A DNA stretch of 64,000 bases, taken from contig NZ_ARWB01000001.1 of assembly GCF_000384475.1 (NCBI RefSeq), forward strand, positions 2,336,176 to 2,400,175, given 5' to 3'. Positions within the stretch are counted from its first letter, which is position 1; each line of letters begins with the position of its first letter. A program made the translations under genes and the position numbers. Origin of the DNA: Methylopila sp. M107 (lineage in GTDB: Bacteria; Pseudomonadota; Alphaproteobacteria; Rhizobiales; Methylopilaceae). Below are positions 15,743-23,697 of the stretch, one piece after another. Under the pieces are notes generated by a model. It was not told the origin of the DNA and made no database searches. It was given only the letters and a program-made list of their open reading frames with translations.

Positions 15743-16039
15743 ATGGAAAAGAGCTTCTTCGTCTACATGCTCGCCACGCGCAAAGACGGGCCGCTCTACG
15801 TCGGCGTGACAAGTAACCTTCCAGTGAGGATCGCGCAGCACAAAGCCAAGGTGGTCCGCGGATTCACCGAAAGATTCAATGTCGACCAGCTCGTCTGGTT
15901 CGGAGCGCACGACAACGCCGAGGCCGCCATCACGCGCGAGAAGCAGATCAAGCGGTGGCGGCGGGCATGGAAGGTCGAGCTGATCGAGAAGGAGAACCCC
16001 GAATGGCGTGACCTCTACGAAGACATCGCTTCATTCTGA
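15743..16039 (+). CDS. GIY-YIG nuclease domain protein (single-domain, UPF0213-like)
   Basis: A 98-residue protein made only of a GIY-YIG endonuclease fold. The GIY equivalent is V7-Y8-M9 (FFVYMLATRKDG), YIG is Y19-V20-G21 (PLYVGVTSNL), the catalytic Arg is about R29 (PVRIAQHK), and the metal-binding Glu is E66 in TREKQIKRW; the family C-terminal signature ENPEWRDLYED follows. The catalytic residues appear intact. The ATG is 15 bases after a 37-bp inverted repeat and the stop is 2 bases before its mirror copy, so the gene is boxed in by inverted repeats. It interrupts the potF-potG junction. Members of this small family have no well-established cellular role; a link to the flanking repeats is my inference. 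Confidence 0.88.
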   Translation: MEKSFFVYMLATRKDGPLYVGVTSNLPVRIAQHKAKVVRGFTERFNVDQLVWFGAHDNAEAAITREKQIKRWRRAWKVELIEKENPEWRDLYEDIASF

Positions 16040-16041
16040 AT

Positions 16042-16080
16042 ACGATCCCGGCTCTCCGCTTCGCTCCGGCCGGGATGACG
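16042..16080 (-). repeat. Right inverted repeat of the GIY-YIG unit
   Basis: ACGATCCCGGCTCTCCGCTT ... CCGGCCGGGATGACG, the reverse complement of the left repeat apart from small differences in the loop. It begins 2 bases after the nuclease stop codon. Confidence 0.85.
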
Positions 16081-16111
16081 CGTAACTTCCTTTCCCTCCC
16101 GGACCTCCGCC

Positions 16112-17281
16112 ATGGCTCCCAAAACCGGCGCACAGAAAGCCCTCGGCCCGATCCGCCGCTCCTTCGCGCCGTGGCTCGATCCGACGGCGGTCCCGTTGAT
16201 CCGCTTCGAGAACGTCGTGAAGCGGTTCGGCGACTTCACCGCGGTCGACGACGTTTCGCTCGACATCCACCAGCGCGAGTTCTTCTCGCTGCTCGGGCCG
16301 TCCGGCTGCGGCAAGACCACGCTGATGCGGATGCTCGCGGGCTTCGAGCGGCCGACCTCAGGCCGCATCACGCTCGGCGGCGAGGATCTGGCCGGCGTGC
16401 CGCCCTACCGGCGCCCCGTGAACATGATGTTCCAGTCCTACGCGCTGTTCCCGCACATGACGGTCGAGCAGAACGTCGGCTTCGGCCTCAAGCAGGACGG
16501 CGCGTCGCCGCCCGAGATCGCGTCCCGCGTCAAGGAGATGCTGGAACTCGTCAAGCTCGGGCCGTTCGCCAAGCGCAAGCCCCACCAGCTCTCCGGCGGC
16601 CAGCGCCAGCGCGTCGCGCTCGCCAGAGCGATCGCCAAGCGGCCCAAGGTGCTGCTGCTCGACGAGCCGCTCGGCGCGCTCGACAAGAAGCTGCGCGAGG
16701 AAACGCAGTTCGAGCTGATGGACCTGCAGATGGAGCTCGGCCTGACCTTCCTGATCGTGACCCACGACCAGGAGGAGGCCATGACCGTCTCGGACCGCAT
16801 CGGCGTGATGAACCACGGCAAGCTCGTGCAGGTCGCGACGCCGGGCGACATCTACGAGCAGCCGAACTCGCGCTACGTCGCGGACTTCATCGGCAACATC
16901 AACATCTTCGAAGCGACGGTCGAGAGCGTCTCCGAGGGCGTCGCGAAGCTCAAGGGCGACGACGTTCCCGCGAGCTTCGTCGCCGCGACCGACGCCGCCT
17001 TCTCGCCCGGCGACAAGGCGGCGCTCGCGGTGCGCCCCGAAAAGGTGCGCGTCTCGCTCGACGCAGCCCCGGCCGACGCCGTCAACGTGCTCAAGGGCGA
17101 GGTCTGGGACCTCGCCTATATGGGCGACTGGACCGTGCTGCTCGTGAAGATAGACGGCTCCGAGAAGGTGGTGCGCATCAGCCGCGCCAACATGACCCGC
17201 ACCGAGGCCCAACCGATAGCATGGGACGACCGCGTCCACGTCTGGTTCGCGCCGGACGCCGGCGTGCTGCTGCAGGGGTGA
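16112..17281 (+). CDS. potG: Polyamine ABC transporter ATP-binding protein (PotG-like)
   Basis: Cytoplasmic ATPase that powers polyamine import. It has 389 residues: Walker A GPSGCGKTT, Q-loop MMFQSYALFPHMTV, signature LSGGQRQRVALARA, Walker B KVLLLDEPLGALD and H-loop LIVTHDQEEAM, then a C-terminal TOBE domain (from about 280) with VRPEKVRVSLD. An N-terminal extension of about 30 residues (MAPKTGAQKALGPIRRSFAP) precedes the first strand, as in PotG. All catalytic motifs are intact. It stands between the GIY-YIG unit and potH. Confidence 0.94.
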   Translation: MAPKTGAQKALGPIRRSFAPWLDPTAVPLIRFENVVKRFGDFTAVDDVSLDIHQREFFSLLGPSGCGKTTLMRMLAGFERPTSGRITLGGEDLAGVPPYRRPVNMMFQSYALFPHMTVEQNVGFGLKQDGASPPEIASRVKEMLELVKLGPFAKRKPHQLSGGQRQRVALARAIAKRPKVLLLDEPLGALDKKLREETQFELMDLQMELGLTFLIVTHDQEEAMTVSDRIGVMNHGKLVQVATPGDIYEQPNSRYVADFIGNINIFEATVESVSEGVAKLKGDDVPASFVAATDAAFSPGDKAALAVRPEKVRVSLDAAPADAVNVLKGEVWDLAYMGDWTVLLVKIDGSEKVVRISRANMTRTEAQPIAWDDRVHVWFAPDAGVLLQG

Positions 17282-17309
17282 GGGCGGAGATGATGGCGCG
17301 ACCTCTCTT

Positions 17310-17434
17310 CCTTGTCCCGGCCTCGAGCCGGCACCCAGAGCCGCCGAGCGTGTCGAGAGGGGCGCGGCTGCCGGTACCGCTTGAATTCGGGACTGCAAGT
17401 GCGTCTGGGTCCCGGCTCGAGGCCGGGACAAGGG
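17310..17434. repeat. 125-bp inverted repeat between potG and potH
   Basis: Outer arms CTTGTCCCGGCCTCGAGCCG and CGGCTCGAGGCCGGGACAAG are near-perfect reverse complements, each extended by (C)CCAGAG or GTCTGGGTC. The sequence differs from families A-D. Confidence 0.85.
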
Positions 17435-17444
17435 GGCGGCGCCC

Positions 17445-18377
17445 ATGACCGACACCGTCGCCTCCAAGCCCGAAGGGCAGAGCGCATGGGGCCGGCGCCT
17501 CGTGATCGCGACGCCCTATCTGTGGCTGCTCGTCTTCTTCCTCATCCCCTTCTTCATCGTCTTCAAGATTTCGCTCAGCGACACCACCATCGCGCTGCCG
17601 CCTTACGTGCCGACGCTCGACCTCACGAATGGCTGGCAGGGCGTCAAGGACTGGTGGGCGGGGCTCGACCTCGAGAACTACACGCTGCTGTTCGAGGACG
17701 AGCTCTACTGGCGCTCCTATCTTTCCAGCCTGAAGATCGCCGCGATCTCGACCGCGCTCTCGCTCGCGATCGCCTTCCCGATGGCCTATGGCATGGCGCG
17801 CGCCCCGAAGGCGTGGCGGCCGACGCTCCTGATGGCCGTGATCCTGCCGTTCTGGACCTCGCTCCTGATCCGCGTCTACGCCTGGATCGGCATCCTCAAC
17901 CCGGACGGGTTCCTCAACGCGTTCCTGTTGAAGATCGGGCTCATCTCCGAGCCGCTCTACATCATGAACACCGAGACGGCCGTCTATATCGGCATCGTCT
18001 ATTCCTACCTGCCCTTCATGGTGCTGCCGCTCTATTCGAGCCTCGAAAAGCTCGACGACACGCTGCTGGAGGCCGCGGCCGACCTCGGCTCGCCGCCGTG
18101 GAAGTCGTTCTGGCAAATCACCGTTCCGCTCGCGCTGCCGGGCGTGATCGCGGGCTGCTTCCTCGTCTTCATCCCGGCGGTCGGCGAGTTCGTGATCCCG
18201 GACCTGCTCGGCGGCTCCGAGACGCTGATGATCGGCAAGACGCTCTACAACGAGTTCTTCCTCAACCGCGACTGGCCGGTCTCTTCCGCGCTCGCCGTTC
18301 TGCTGCTGCTGGTGCTGGTCGTGCCGATCGCGATGTACAACAACATCCAGGCGCGCGAGCTGGAGGGCGGCAAGTGA
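17445..18377 (+). CDS. potH: Polyamine ABC transporter permease (PotH-like)
   Basis: Inner-membrane channel subunit, 310 residues with about six transmembrane segments; the first is PYLWLLVFFLIPFFIVFKIS. The EAA coupling loop that contacts the ATPase reads EAAADLGSPPWKSFWQITVP followed by LALPGVIAG. A periplasmic loop after TM1 (DTTIALPPYVPTLDLTNGWQ) is typical of PotH. It begins 10 bases after a repeat arm and ends 199 bases before potI; the gap holds another repeat. Confidence 0.93.
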   Translation: MTDTVASKPEGQSAWGRRLVIATPYLWLLVFFLIPFFIVFKISLSDTTIALPPYVPTLDLTNGWQGVKDWWAGLDLENYTLLFEDELYWRSYLSSLKIAAISTALSLAIAFPMAYGMARAPKAWRPTLLMAVILPFWTSLLIRVYAWIGILNPDGFLNAFLLKIGLISEPLYIMNTETAVYIGIVYSYLPFMVLPLYSSLEKLDDTLLEAAADLGSPPWKSFWQITVPLALPGVIAGCFLVFIPAVGEFVIPDLLGGSETLMIGKTLYNEFFLNRDWPVSSALAVLLLLVLVVPIAMYNNIQARELEGGK

Positions 18378-18394
18378 GGGTCCTCCGCACGTCC

Positions 18395-18547
18395 GTCATC
18401 CCTTCCCTTCTCCCCTCGCGGGAGAAGGTGGCCGGCGGCGCAAGCCGACGGTCGGATGAGGGGGCGTCTCCGCTCGCTCGACGCTTCAGCCACATCCGGA
18501 ACCGCCCCCTCACCCCGACCCTCTCCCGCAAGGGGGAGGGGGACAGT
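18395..18547. repeat. About 150-bp inverted repeat between potH and potI (family D-like)
   Basis: Left arm CTTCTCCCCTCGCGGGAGAA and right arm CCCTCTCCCGCAAGGGGGAG, with inner GGATGAGGGGGCG and CGCCCCCTCACCCC segments facing each other. It ends with GGGGGACAGTGAC, also seen at the end of the repeat before bioF (48,140). Confidence 0.8.
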
Positions 18548-18576
18548 GACGTCGCGACTCTTTCGGAGCTCCGCCC

Positions 18577-19398
18577 ATGAACCGCGGCCTCTCCTCGATC
18601 AACATCGTCGCGCTGGTGTTCGGCTTCGCGTTTCTCTACCTGCCGATCGTCCTGCTGGTGATCTATTCGTTCAACGACAGCCAGCTGGTCACCGTGTGGG
18701 GCGGGTTTTCGACGCGCTGGTATTATGCGCTGTTCCGCAACGAGCAGCTGCTGGAGGCCGCCTGGGTCACGCTCCGCGTCGGCGTGCTATCGGCGACGCT
18801 CGCGACCGTGCTCGGCACGCTCGCGGCGATCGTGCTGGTCCGGATTGGGCGCTTCCCGGGCCGCACGCTGTTCTCCGGCATGGTCTACGCGCCGCTCGTG
18901 ATGCCCGAGGTCATCACGGGCCTCTCGATGCTGCTGCTGTTCGTCGCGATCAACCTGGACCGCGGTTTCACGACCCTCACCATCGCGCACGTCACCTTCT
19001 CGATGTGCTTCGTCGCGGTGGTGGTGCAGTCGCGGCTGATCTCGTTCGACAAGAGCCTGGAGGAGGCGGCCCTCGACCTCGGCTGCCCGCCCGCAAAAAC
19101 CTTCTTCGTGATCACGTTGCCGATCATCCTGCCCGCGATCGTCTCGGGCTGGATGCTCGCCTTCACGCTCTCGATCGATGACCTCGTGATCTCGCAGTTC
19201 ACCACGGGCCCCGGCGCCACAACGCTGCCGATGCGGATCTATTCGTCGGTGCGCCTCGGCGTGAAGCCGGAGATCAACGCGGTCTGCACCATCCTGATCG
19301 CGATCGTGACGACCGGCGTGATCATCGCCTCGATCGCGACCAAGCGCGCCGAAGCCGCGCGCGAGCGCGAGGAACGCGCGGCCGTCGCGGGGCGGTAG
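18577..19398 (+). CDS. potI: Polyamine ABC transporter permease (PotI-like)
   Basis: Second channel subunit, 273 residues, about six transmembrane helices beginning with NIVALVFGFAFLYLPIVLLV. The EAA loop reads EAALDLGCPPAKTFFVITLP. The conserved family segments SFNDSQLVTVWGGFSTRWY near the N-terminus and LSIDDLVISQFTTGPGATTL near the C-terminus are diagnostic of PotI. The C-terminal tail is highly charged (RAEAAREREERAAVAG). Last gene of the importer set; a vapBC module follows after 104 bp. Confidence 0.93.
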   Translation: MNRGLSSINIVALVFGFAFLYLPIVLLVIYSFNDSQLVTVWGGFSTRWYYALFRNEQLLEAAWVTLRVGVLSATLATVLGTLAAIVLVRIGRFPGRTLFSGMVYAPLVMPEVITGLSMLLLFVAINLDRGFTTLTIAHVTFSMCFVAVVVQSRLISFDKSLEEAALDLGCPPAKTFFVITLPIILPAIVSGWMLAFTLSIDDLVISQFTTGPGATTLPMRIYSSVRLGVKPEINAVCTILIAIVTTGVIIASIATKRAEAAREREERAAVAGR

Positions 19399-19459
19399 AG
19401 GCAAGACTGCTCGCGCGGGAATCTTCGGCGGACGCGCGGCCGCAGCTCGCGGGACGGAC

Positions 19460-19501
19460 GGATATCCTTGATGTAGAATGAGGATAGCCGAAAGGATATC
19501 C
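19460..19501 (+). promoter_or_regulatory. Probable VapBC operator with two GGATATCC palindromes
   Basis: Two identical 8-bp palindromes GGATATCC (19,460-19,467 and 19,494-19,501) are 34 bases apart, roughly three helical turns, just before vapB. A -10-like TAGAAT (19,474-19,479) lies between them, so bound antitoxin would cover the promoter. Autoregulation is typical of VapBC; the specific sites are inferred. Confidence 0.6.
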
Positions 19502-19502
19502 C

Positions 19503-19748
19503 ATGGCGCTGTTCGTCAAGGATCCGCAAGTCAACGCTCTCGCCGAACGCCTCATGGCGATCAAGCGCGTCAACAAGACCGAAGCCGTGCGACAGGCGCT
19601 CGAAAACGAGATCGCGCGCGAGCAGGAAAAACCCGACCTGGTCGAGCAGATCGCCGAGTTCGTCCGCGACTTTCACGCCAGGGCAGGCCCCAACAAGGGA
19701 CTTCCCATCGATAAGGCCTTTATCGACAGCCTCTACGAGGACGATTGA
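19503..19748 (+). CDS. vapB: VapB-family antitoxin
   Basis: An 81-residue antitoxin of the Rv0623/PSK-operon type. The N-terminal ribbon-helix-helix (MALFVKDPQVNALAERLMAI) binds operator DNA, and the middle KTEAVRQALENEIARE helix dimerises. The acidic C-terminal tail (DKAFIDSLYEDD) would neutralise the toxin. Its stop overlaps the toxin start (TGATG), so the two are translationally coupled. Paired palindromes stand just upstream. Confidence 0.88.
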   Translation: MALFVKDPQVNALAERLMAIKRVNKTEAVRQALENEIAREQEKPDLVEQIAEFVRDFHARAGPNKGLPIDKAFIDSLYEDD

Positions 19749-20143
19749 TGTTTCTGGATGCGTCCGCCCTCACGGCCATCCTGGCTGACGAGCACGACGG
19801 TCCTGCGCTCGCCGCCCGCATCAGTGGCGCTGAAAGCCGAATGACGTCGCCCATGGCGCTCTGGGAGACGGTCGTCGCCGTTTCGCGCACTCTCGATCTG
19901 CCGGTTCACGAGGCGCTCGCGACCGTGCGCGCCTTTCTCGCCTTGGCGGAGGTGCAGGTCGTCGCCGTGCCGCCGGAGGCGGCGGAGATCGCGGTCGACG
20001 CGTTCGAACGCTATGGAAAGGGCCGTCACCCTGCGGCCCTCAACTTCGGCGACTGCTTCGCCTACGCATGCGCCCGCTGCTACCGTCAGCCCTTGCTCTA
20101 CAAGGGCGACGACTTCGCCAGGACCGATGTCGAGGCCGCCTGA
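19748..20143 (+). CDS. vapC: VapC-family toxin (PIN-domain ribonuclease)
   Basis: A 131-residue PIN domain with the four acidic residues of the metal site: D4 (MFLDASAL), E40 (ALWETVV), D102 (LNFGDCFAYA) and D121/D122 (YKGDDF). VapC toxins cut tRNA or rRNA when freed from VapB. The ATG at 19,748 overlaps the antitoxin stop; a TTG one codon earlier is unlikely. It ends 10 bp before the convergent ndh gene. Active-site residues are intact, so the toxin should be functional. Confidence 0.9.
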   Translation: MFLDASALTAILADEHDGPALAARISGAESRMTSPMALWETVVAVSRTLDLPVHEALATVRAFLALAEVQVVAVPPEAAEIAVDAFERYGKGRHPAALNFGDCFAYACARCYRQPLLYKGDDFARTDVEAA

Positions 20144-20153
20144 CCGGCCCCGC

Positions 20154-21422
20154 TCAGATCTGGTCGCGCTGGTCCGTGATCAGGCGCGCGCCGCGCTGGA
20201 AGGTGATGAAGTCCCAGAACCACTTGAACGCCACCGCGATGCGATTGCGTGCGCCGATCAGGAAGTAGATGTGCGCCACGCACCAGAACAGCCAGGCGAT
20301 GAAGCCCTTGAGGTTCATGTAGGGCAGCACGATCACGGCGGCGTGCCGGCCGATCGTCGCGACGTCGCCCTGATGGTGGTACACGAAGGCCGGCGGCGGC
20401 ACCGCCTCGCGGGCGCGCGACGCGATCACGTCGGCCACGAACGCGCCCATCTGCTTGGCGGCCGGCGCGACGCCCGGCACCGGCGAGCCGTCGGTGCGTT
20501 TCACCGCCGCCGTGTCGCCGACCACGAAGACGTGCTCGTCGCCCGGGATCGTCAGGTTCGGCTCTACGATGACGCGGCCCGCCCGGTCGCATTCCGCGCC
20601 GACCCAGCGGCCGGCGCTCGAGGCCACCACGCCCGCGGCCCAGATCGTGGTCGCGGCGTCGAGACGGCCGTGCTCCAAGTCGACGCCCTTCGCGTCGACA
20701 TTGGTGACGCGCGTGTTGGTCATCACCTCGACGCCCATCTTCTCGAGCGCCTCGCGGGTGTAGTCCGACAGCGCCTCGGGGAAGGCCGGGAGCACGCGGG
20801 GACCGGCCTCGATCAGCACGACGCGGGCGGTGCGCGGGTCGATGCGGCGGAACTCGGTCGGCATCACGTGCCGCGCGACCTCGATGATCGCGCCGGCGAG
20901 TTCGACGCCCGTGGGGCCCGCGCCGACGATGGCGAAGCTCAAGAGCGCCTCGCGCTCGGCCGGATCGTCCGACAGCTCGGCGCGCTCGAACGCCATCAGC
21001 AGGCGGCGGCGGATGATGGTCGCGTCCTCGATGCGCTTGAGGCCAGGAGCCGACTTTTCCCACTCGTCATTGCCGAAATAGGAGTGGGTCACGCCGGTCG
21101 CGAGCACCAGCTCGTCATAGTCGAGCGTGACCGTGTCGGCGACGACCTTGCGGGCCTCGCGGTCGATCGACTGCACGGTCCCGAGCAGCACCTGCACGTT
21201 CTTCTGCTTGCGCAGCACGTGGCGGATCGGCCAGGCGATGTCGGCGGGCGACAGCTCCGCGGTCGCCACCTGATAGAGCAGCGGCTGGAAGCAGTGATAG
21301 TTGTGGCGGTCGAGCACGGTGACGTCGACGTCGGCCTTGGCGAGCTTGGTCGCGGCCGTCAGTCCCGCGAAGCCCGCGCCCACGATCACGACCTTCGGAC
21401 GTTTCGGCGTCTCGGCGTCCAT
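20154..21422 (-). CDS. ndh: Type II NADH dehydrogenase (NDH-2)
   Basis: Single-subunit, non-proton-pumping NADH:quinone oxidoreductase, 422 residues. It has two Rossmann motifs: VVIVGAGFAGLTAATKLA near the N-terminus for FAD and FAIVGAGPTGVELAGAIIE in the middle for NADH. The FAD site continues with VVGDTAAV and the quinone-site motif AAKQMG. The C-terminus has an amphipathic or hydrophobic anchor (FIAWLFWCVAHIYFLIGA). Start at 21,422 is supported by AGGAGAG ten bases upstream; the frame is open upstream without homology. A perfect palindrome at 21,466-21,480 may be its operator. Confidence 0.93.
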   Translation of the reverse strand: MDAETPKRPKVVIVGAGFAGLTAATKLAKADVDVTVLDRHNYHCFQPLLYQVATAELSPADIAWPIRHVLRKQKNVQVLLGTVQSIDREARKVVADTVTLDYDELVLATGVTHSYFGNDEWEKSAPGLKRIEDATIIRRRLLMAFERAELSDDPAEREALLSFAIVGAGPTGVELAGAIIEVARHVMPTEFRRIDPRTARVVLIEAGPRVLPAFPEALSDYTREALEKMGVEVMTNTRVTNVDAKGVDLEHGRLDAATTIWAAGVVASSAGRWVGAECDRAGRVIVEPNLTIPGDEHVFVVGDTAAVKRTDGSPVPGVAPAAKQMGAFVADVIASRAREAVPPPAFVYHHQGDVATIGRHAAVIVLPYMNLKGFIAWLFWCVAHIYFLIGARNRIAVAFKWFWDFITFQRGARLITDQRDQI

Positions 21423-21465
21423 GCGATTAAGCTCTCCTGAATGATCCGGCGGCGTCATACACGGT

Positions 21466-21480
21466 TTGTGCACTGCACAA
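21466..21480. promoter_or_regulatory. Perfect 15-bp palindrome upstream of ndh
   Basis: TTGTGCACTGCACAA is a perfect 7-bp inverted repeat around one central base. It lies 44 bases upstream of the ndh start in the divergent ndh/ybbN region, where a transcription factor could control ndh. I cannot assign the regulator. The remainder of the 286-bp gap shows nothing else convincing. Confidence 0.5.
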
Positions 21481-21708
21481 TAGTTTGGAATTGGCCTGCC
21501 GGGCATGCGGATTTGACGACACTGCCAGAGGTTATTGCCACGAACAGAGGCCGCGCGACAGAACCGCCCGGGCAAAATCACGATGCGGGATCGTGAAACG
21601 CCCGCCGCGTCCCAGGTTTGCAATCGTGCGCCGGTTGGCCCATCTCTGGCCGGTAAGACCAAGCCGCCATCGGCCCGACGCCGTCCCCGACACTGGAGAC
21701 TGAACAGA

Positions 21709-22617
21709 ATGCTCGCCGCCGGGGATAAGACCATCGACCCGTCCACGTCCGACGGATCGATCAAGGCCACCACCACCCAGACCTTCATGGCCGACGTCGT
21801 GCAGGCGTCGACGACGACGCCTGTGCTGGTCGACTTCTGGGCGCCGTGGTGCGGACCCTGCCGCCAGCTCACGCCGGTGCTGGAAAAGGTCGTCAAGGCG
21901 GCCGCGGGCAAAATCAGGCTCGTGACGATGAACATCGACGAGCACCCCGAGATCGCGGGCCAGCTCGGCATTCAGTCGATCCCGGCCGTGATCGCGTTCC
22001 GGCGCGGCCAGCCGATCGACGGTTTCATGGGCGCGCTGCCCGAGGCGCAGGTGCAGGCCTTCATCGCCCGCATGATCGGCGAGGAGCTGCCCGAGGAGGG
22101 CGCCGACATCGCAGCCGAAGCCGAGGCCGCGCTCGAGGCCGGGGATGCGGCGCTCGCGGGCGAACTGTTCGCCGAGCTGCTGGTCGAGGACCCTGCGAAC
22201 ACCACCGCGATCGCTGGCCTCGCCCGCGCGCGGATCGCGGCCGGCGACCTCGCCAGCGCGAAGGAGACGCTTGCGAGCGCGCCGGAAGGTGCGACGGACC
22301 CCGCGCTCGCCGCCGCCAAGGCGCAGATCGACCTCGCCGAGCGCGCCGCCGCCGTCGGCGATCTCGCGCCGCTCGAAGCGAAGGTTGCGGCCGATCCCGC
22401 CGACCACCAGTCCCGCTACGACCTCGCGGTCGGGCTCGCGGCCGCCGGCCTCCCCAAGGAGGCGCTCGAGCATCTGCTCGAGATCGTGCGTAAGGACCGG
22501 ACCTGGAACGAGGACGGCGCCCGCAAGGAACTTGTGAAGCTGTTCGAGGCTTGGGGTCCGAAGGACGAGTTCACGATTCTCGGGCGCAAGCGCCTCTCGT
22601 CGCTGCTTTTCGCCTGA
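21709..22617 (+). CDS. ybbN: Thioredoxin-TPR co-chaperone CnoX (YbbN)
   Basis: A 302-residue protein: N-terminal thioredoxin domain with the active-site motif FWAPWCGPCRQLTPVL (C48 and C51), then cis-Pro region IQSIPAVIAFRRG, and a C-terminal half of TPR-like helices (about 125-300) rich in Ala and Glu. This is the architecture of CnoX, which protects substrates from oxidation and hands them to GroEL or DnaK. The CGPC motif suggests real redox activity, unlike E. coli CnoX, which has SQHC. ATG at 21,709 follows a GGAGAC stretch. It is followed after 15 bp by the Lon-domain gene, likely one transcription unit. Confidence 0.9.
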   Translation: MLAAGDKTIDPSTSDGSIKATTTQTFMADVVQASTTTPVLVDFWAPWCGPCRQLTPVLEKVVKAAAGKIRLVTMNIDEHPEIAGQLGIQSIPAVIAFRRGQPIDGFMGALPEAQVQAFIARMIGEELPEEGADIAAEAEAALEAGDAALAGELFAELLVEDPANTTAIAGLARARIAAGDLASAKETLASAPEGATDPALAAAKAQIDLAERAAAVGDLAPLEAKVAADPADHQSRYDLAVGLAAAGLPKEALEHLLEIVRKDRTWNEDGARKELVKLFEAWGPKDEFTILGRKRLSSLLFA

Positions 22618-22632
22618 AACCGCACCGAGCCG

Positions 22633-23304
22633 ATGGCCTCCAACGTCACCTATCACAAGATCGAGGAGCTGCCGGGGGTGATCCCGGTGTTTCCCTTGCG
22701 CGCCGCGCTCCTGCTTCCGCGCGGAGAAATGCCGCTCAACGTGTTCGAGCCGCGCTACCTCGCGATGATCGAGGACGCCATCCAGGGCGGTCGGATCATC
22801 GGCATGATCCAGCCGAACCCGGAGGCCGCGGAGGACGAGGAGCGGCCCGAGCTGGTGCGCGTCGGCTGCGCCGGCCGGCTCACCGCCTTCGGCGAGACCG
22901 GCGACGGGCGCTATCTAGTGACGCTGACCGGCGTTGTGCGGTTCCGCCTCGTCGAGGAGCTCGAGGTCGCGACGCCCTACCGGCAGGTGCGGGCCGCGTT
23001 CGACGAGTTCGCCCATGACCTCGAACCTGGCGAGGGCCAAGACGCGGTCGACCGGGCCGCGCTGCTCAAGACGCTGAAGGACTATCTCGAGGCCAACAAT
23101 CTGGAGGCCGACTGGGACGGCGTCCGCCGCGCGCCGAACGAGGCGCTGGTGAACGCGCTCGCAATGATGAGCCCGTTCGGTCCCCGCGAGAAGCAGGCGC
23201 TGCTGGAGGCCGCGGACCTCAAGTCCCGCGCCGAGATCCTGGTCGCGGTGACCGAGATGGAGCTCGCCCGCGCCCGCGGCGACGCGAGCTCCTCGCTGCA
23301 GTGA
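22633..23304 (+). CDS. LON peptidase N-terminal domain protein
   Basis: A 223-residue protein consisting of the substrate-recognition (LAN/PUA-like) domain of Lon without ATPase or protease parts. Family motifs are IPVFPLRAALLLPRGEMPLN, VFEPRYLAMIEDAI, GRIIGMIQP, VGCAGRLTAFGETGDGRYLV and LTGVVRFRLVEE. Its function is unknown; in Alphaproteobacteria it is commonly linked to ybbN and the Trm112-like gene, as here. Gaps of 15 bp before and 47 bp after suggest co-transcription. Confidence 0.88.
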   Translation: MASNVTYHKIEELPGVIPVFPLRAALLLPRGEMPLNVFEPRYLAMIEDAIQGGRIIGMIQPNPEAAEDEERPELVRVGCAGRLTAFGETGDGRYLVTLTGVVRFRLVEELEVATPYRQVRAAFDEFAHDLEPGEGQDAVDRAALLKTLKDYLEANNLEADWDGVRRAPNEALVNALAMMSPFGPREKQALLEAADLKSRAEILVAVTEMELARARGDASSSLQ

Positions 23305-23351
23305 CGAACATTTTTCGCCTCGACCGGAAGCGCTGAAGGAAAGTTTCTCCG

Positions 23352-23558
23352 ATGACCGACGCGACCGACAACGCCCGCCGCGCCGCCGGGCTCGACCCGA
23401 AGCTGCTCGAAATCCTCGTCTGTCCGCTCACCAAGGCGACGCTGAGCTATGACGCCGAGCGGCAGGAGCTGATCTCGAAGCCCGCCAAGCTCGCTTATCC
23501 GATCCGCGACGGCATCCCGATCATGCTGCCCGACGAGGCGCGCCCGATCGAGGACTGA
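23352..23558 (+). CDS. Trm112 family protein
   Basis: A 68-residue protein with the Trm112/YcaR fold: [18 protein letters not shown], then [20 protein letters not shown]. Only one cysteine of the usual zinc set is present, as is common in bacterial members. Eukaryotic Trm112 activates methyltransferases; the bacterial role is not settled. It is the third gene of ybbN - Lon-N - Trm112. Confidence 0.87.
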   Translation: MTDATDNARRAAGLDPKLLEILVCPLTKATLSYDAERQELISKPAKLAYPIRDGIPIMLPDEARPIED

Positions 23559-23573
23559 ACGGAACAAACTGGG

Positions 23574-23673
23574 CCTGTCATTCCGGCCGAAGGGCCGGAA
23601 TCCAGAAACCCCAGCGTTTCAAGGCTCGGCGCCGACGATGGATCTGGATCCCGGCCCTGACGGCCGGGACGGC
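23574..23673. repeat. Intergenic palindromic repeat pair (family B)
   Basis: CTGTCATTCCGGCCGAAGGG ... CCGGAATCCAGAAACC, then TCTGGATCCCGGCCCTGACG-GCCGGGACGG. It fills the gap between the convergent Trm112-like and DUF2794 genes. Confidence 0.75.
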
Positions 23674-23697
23674 GGTTCCGCTCGAAGCGGCCAGGCG

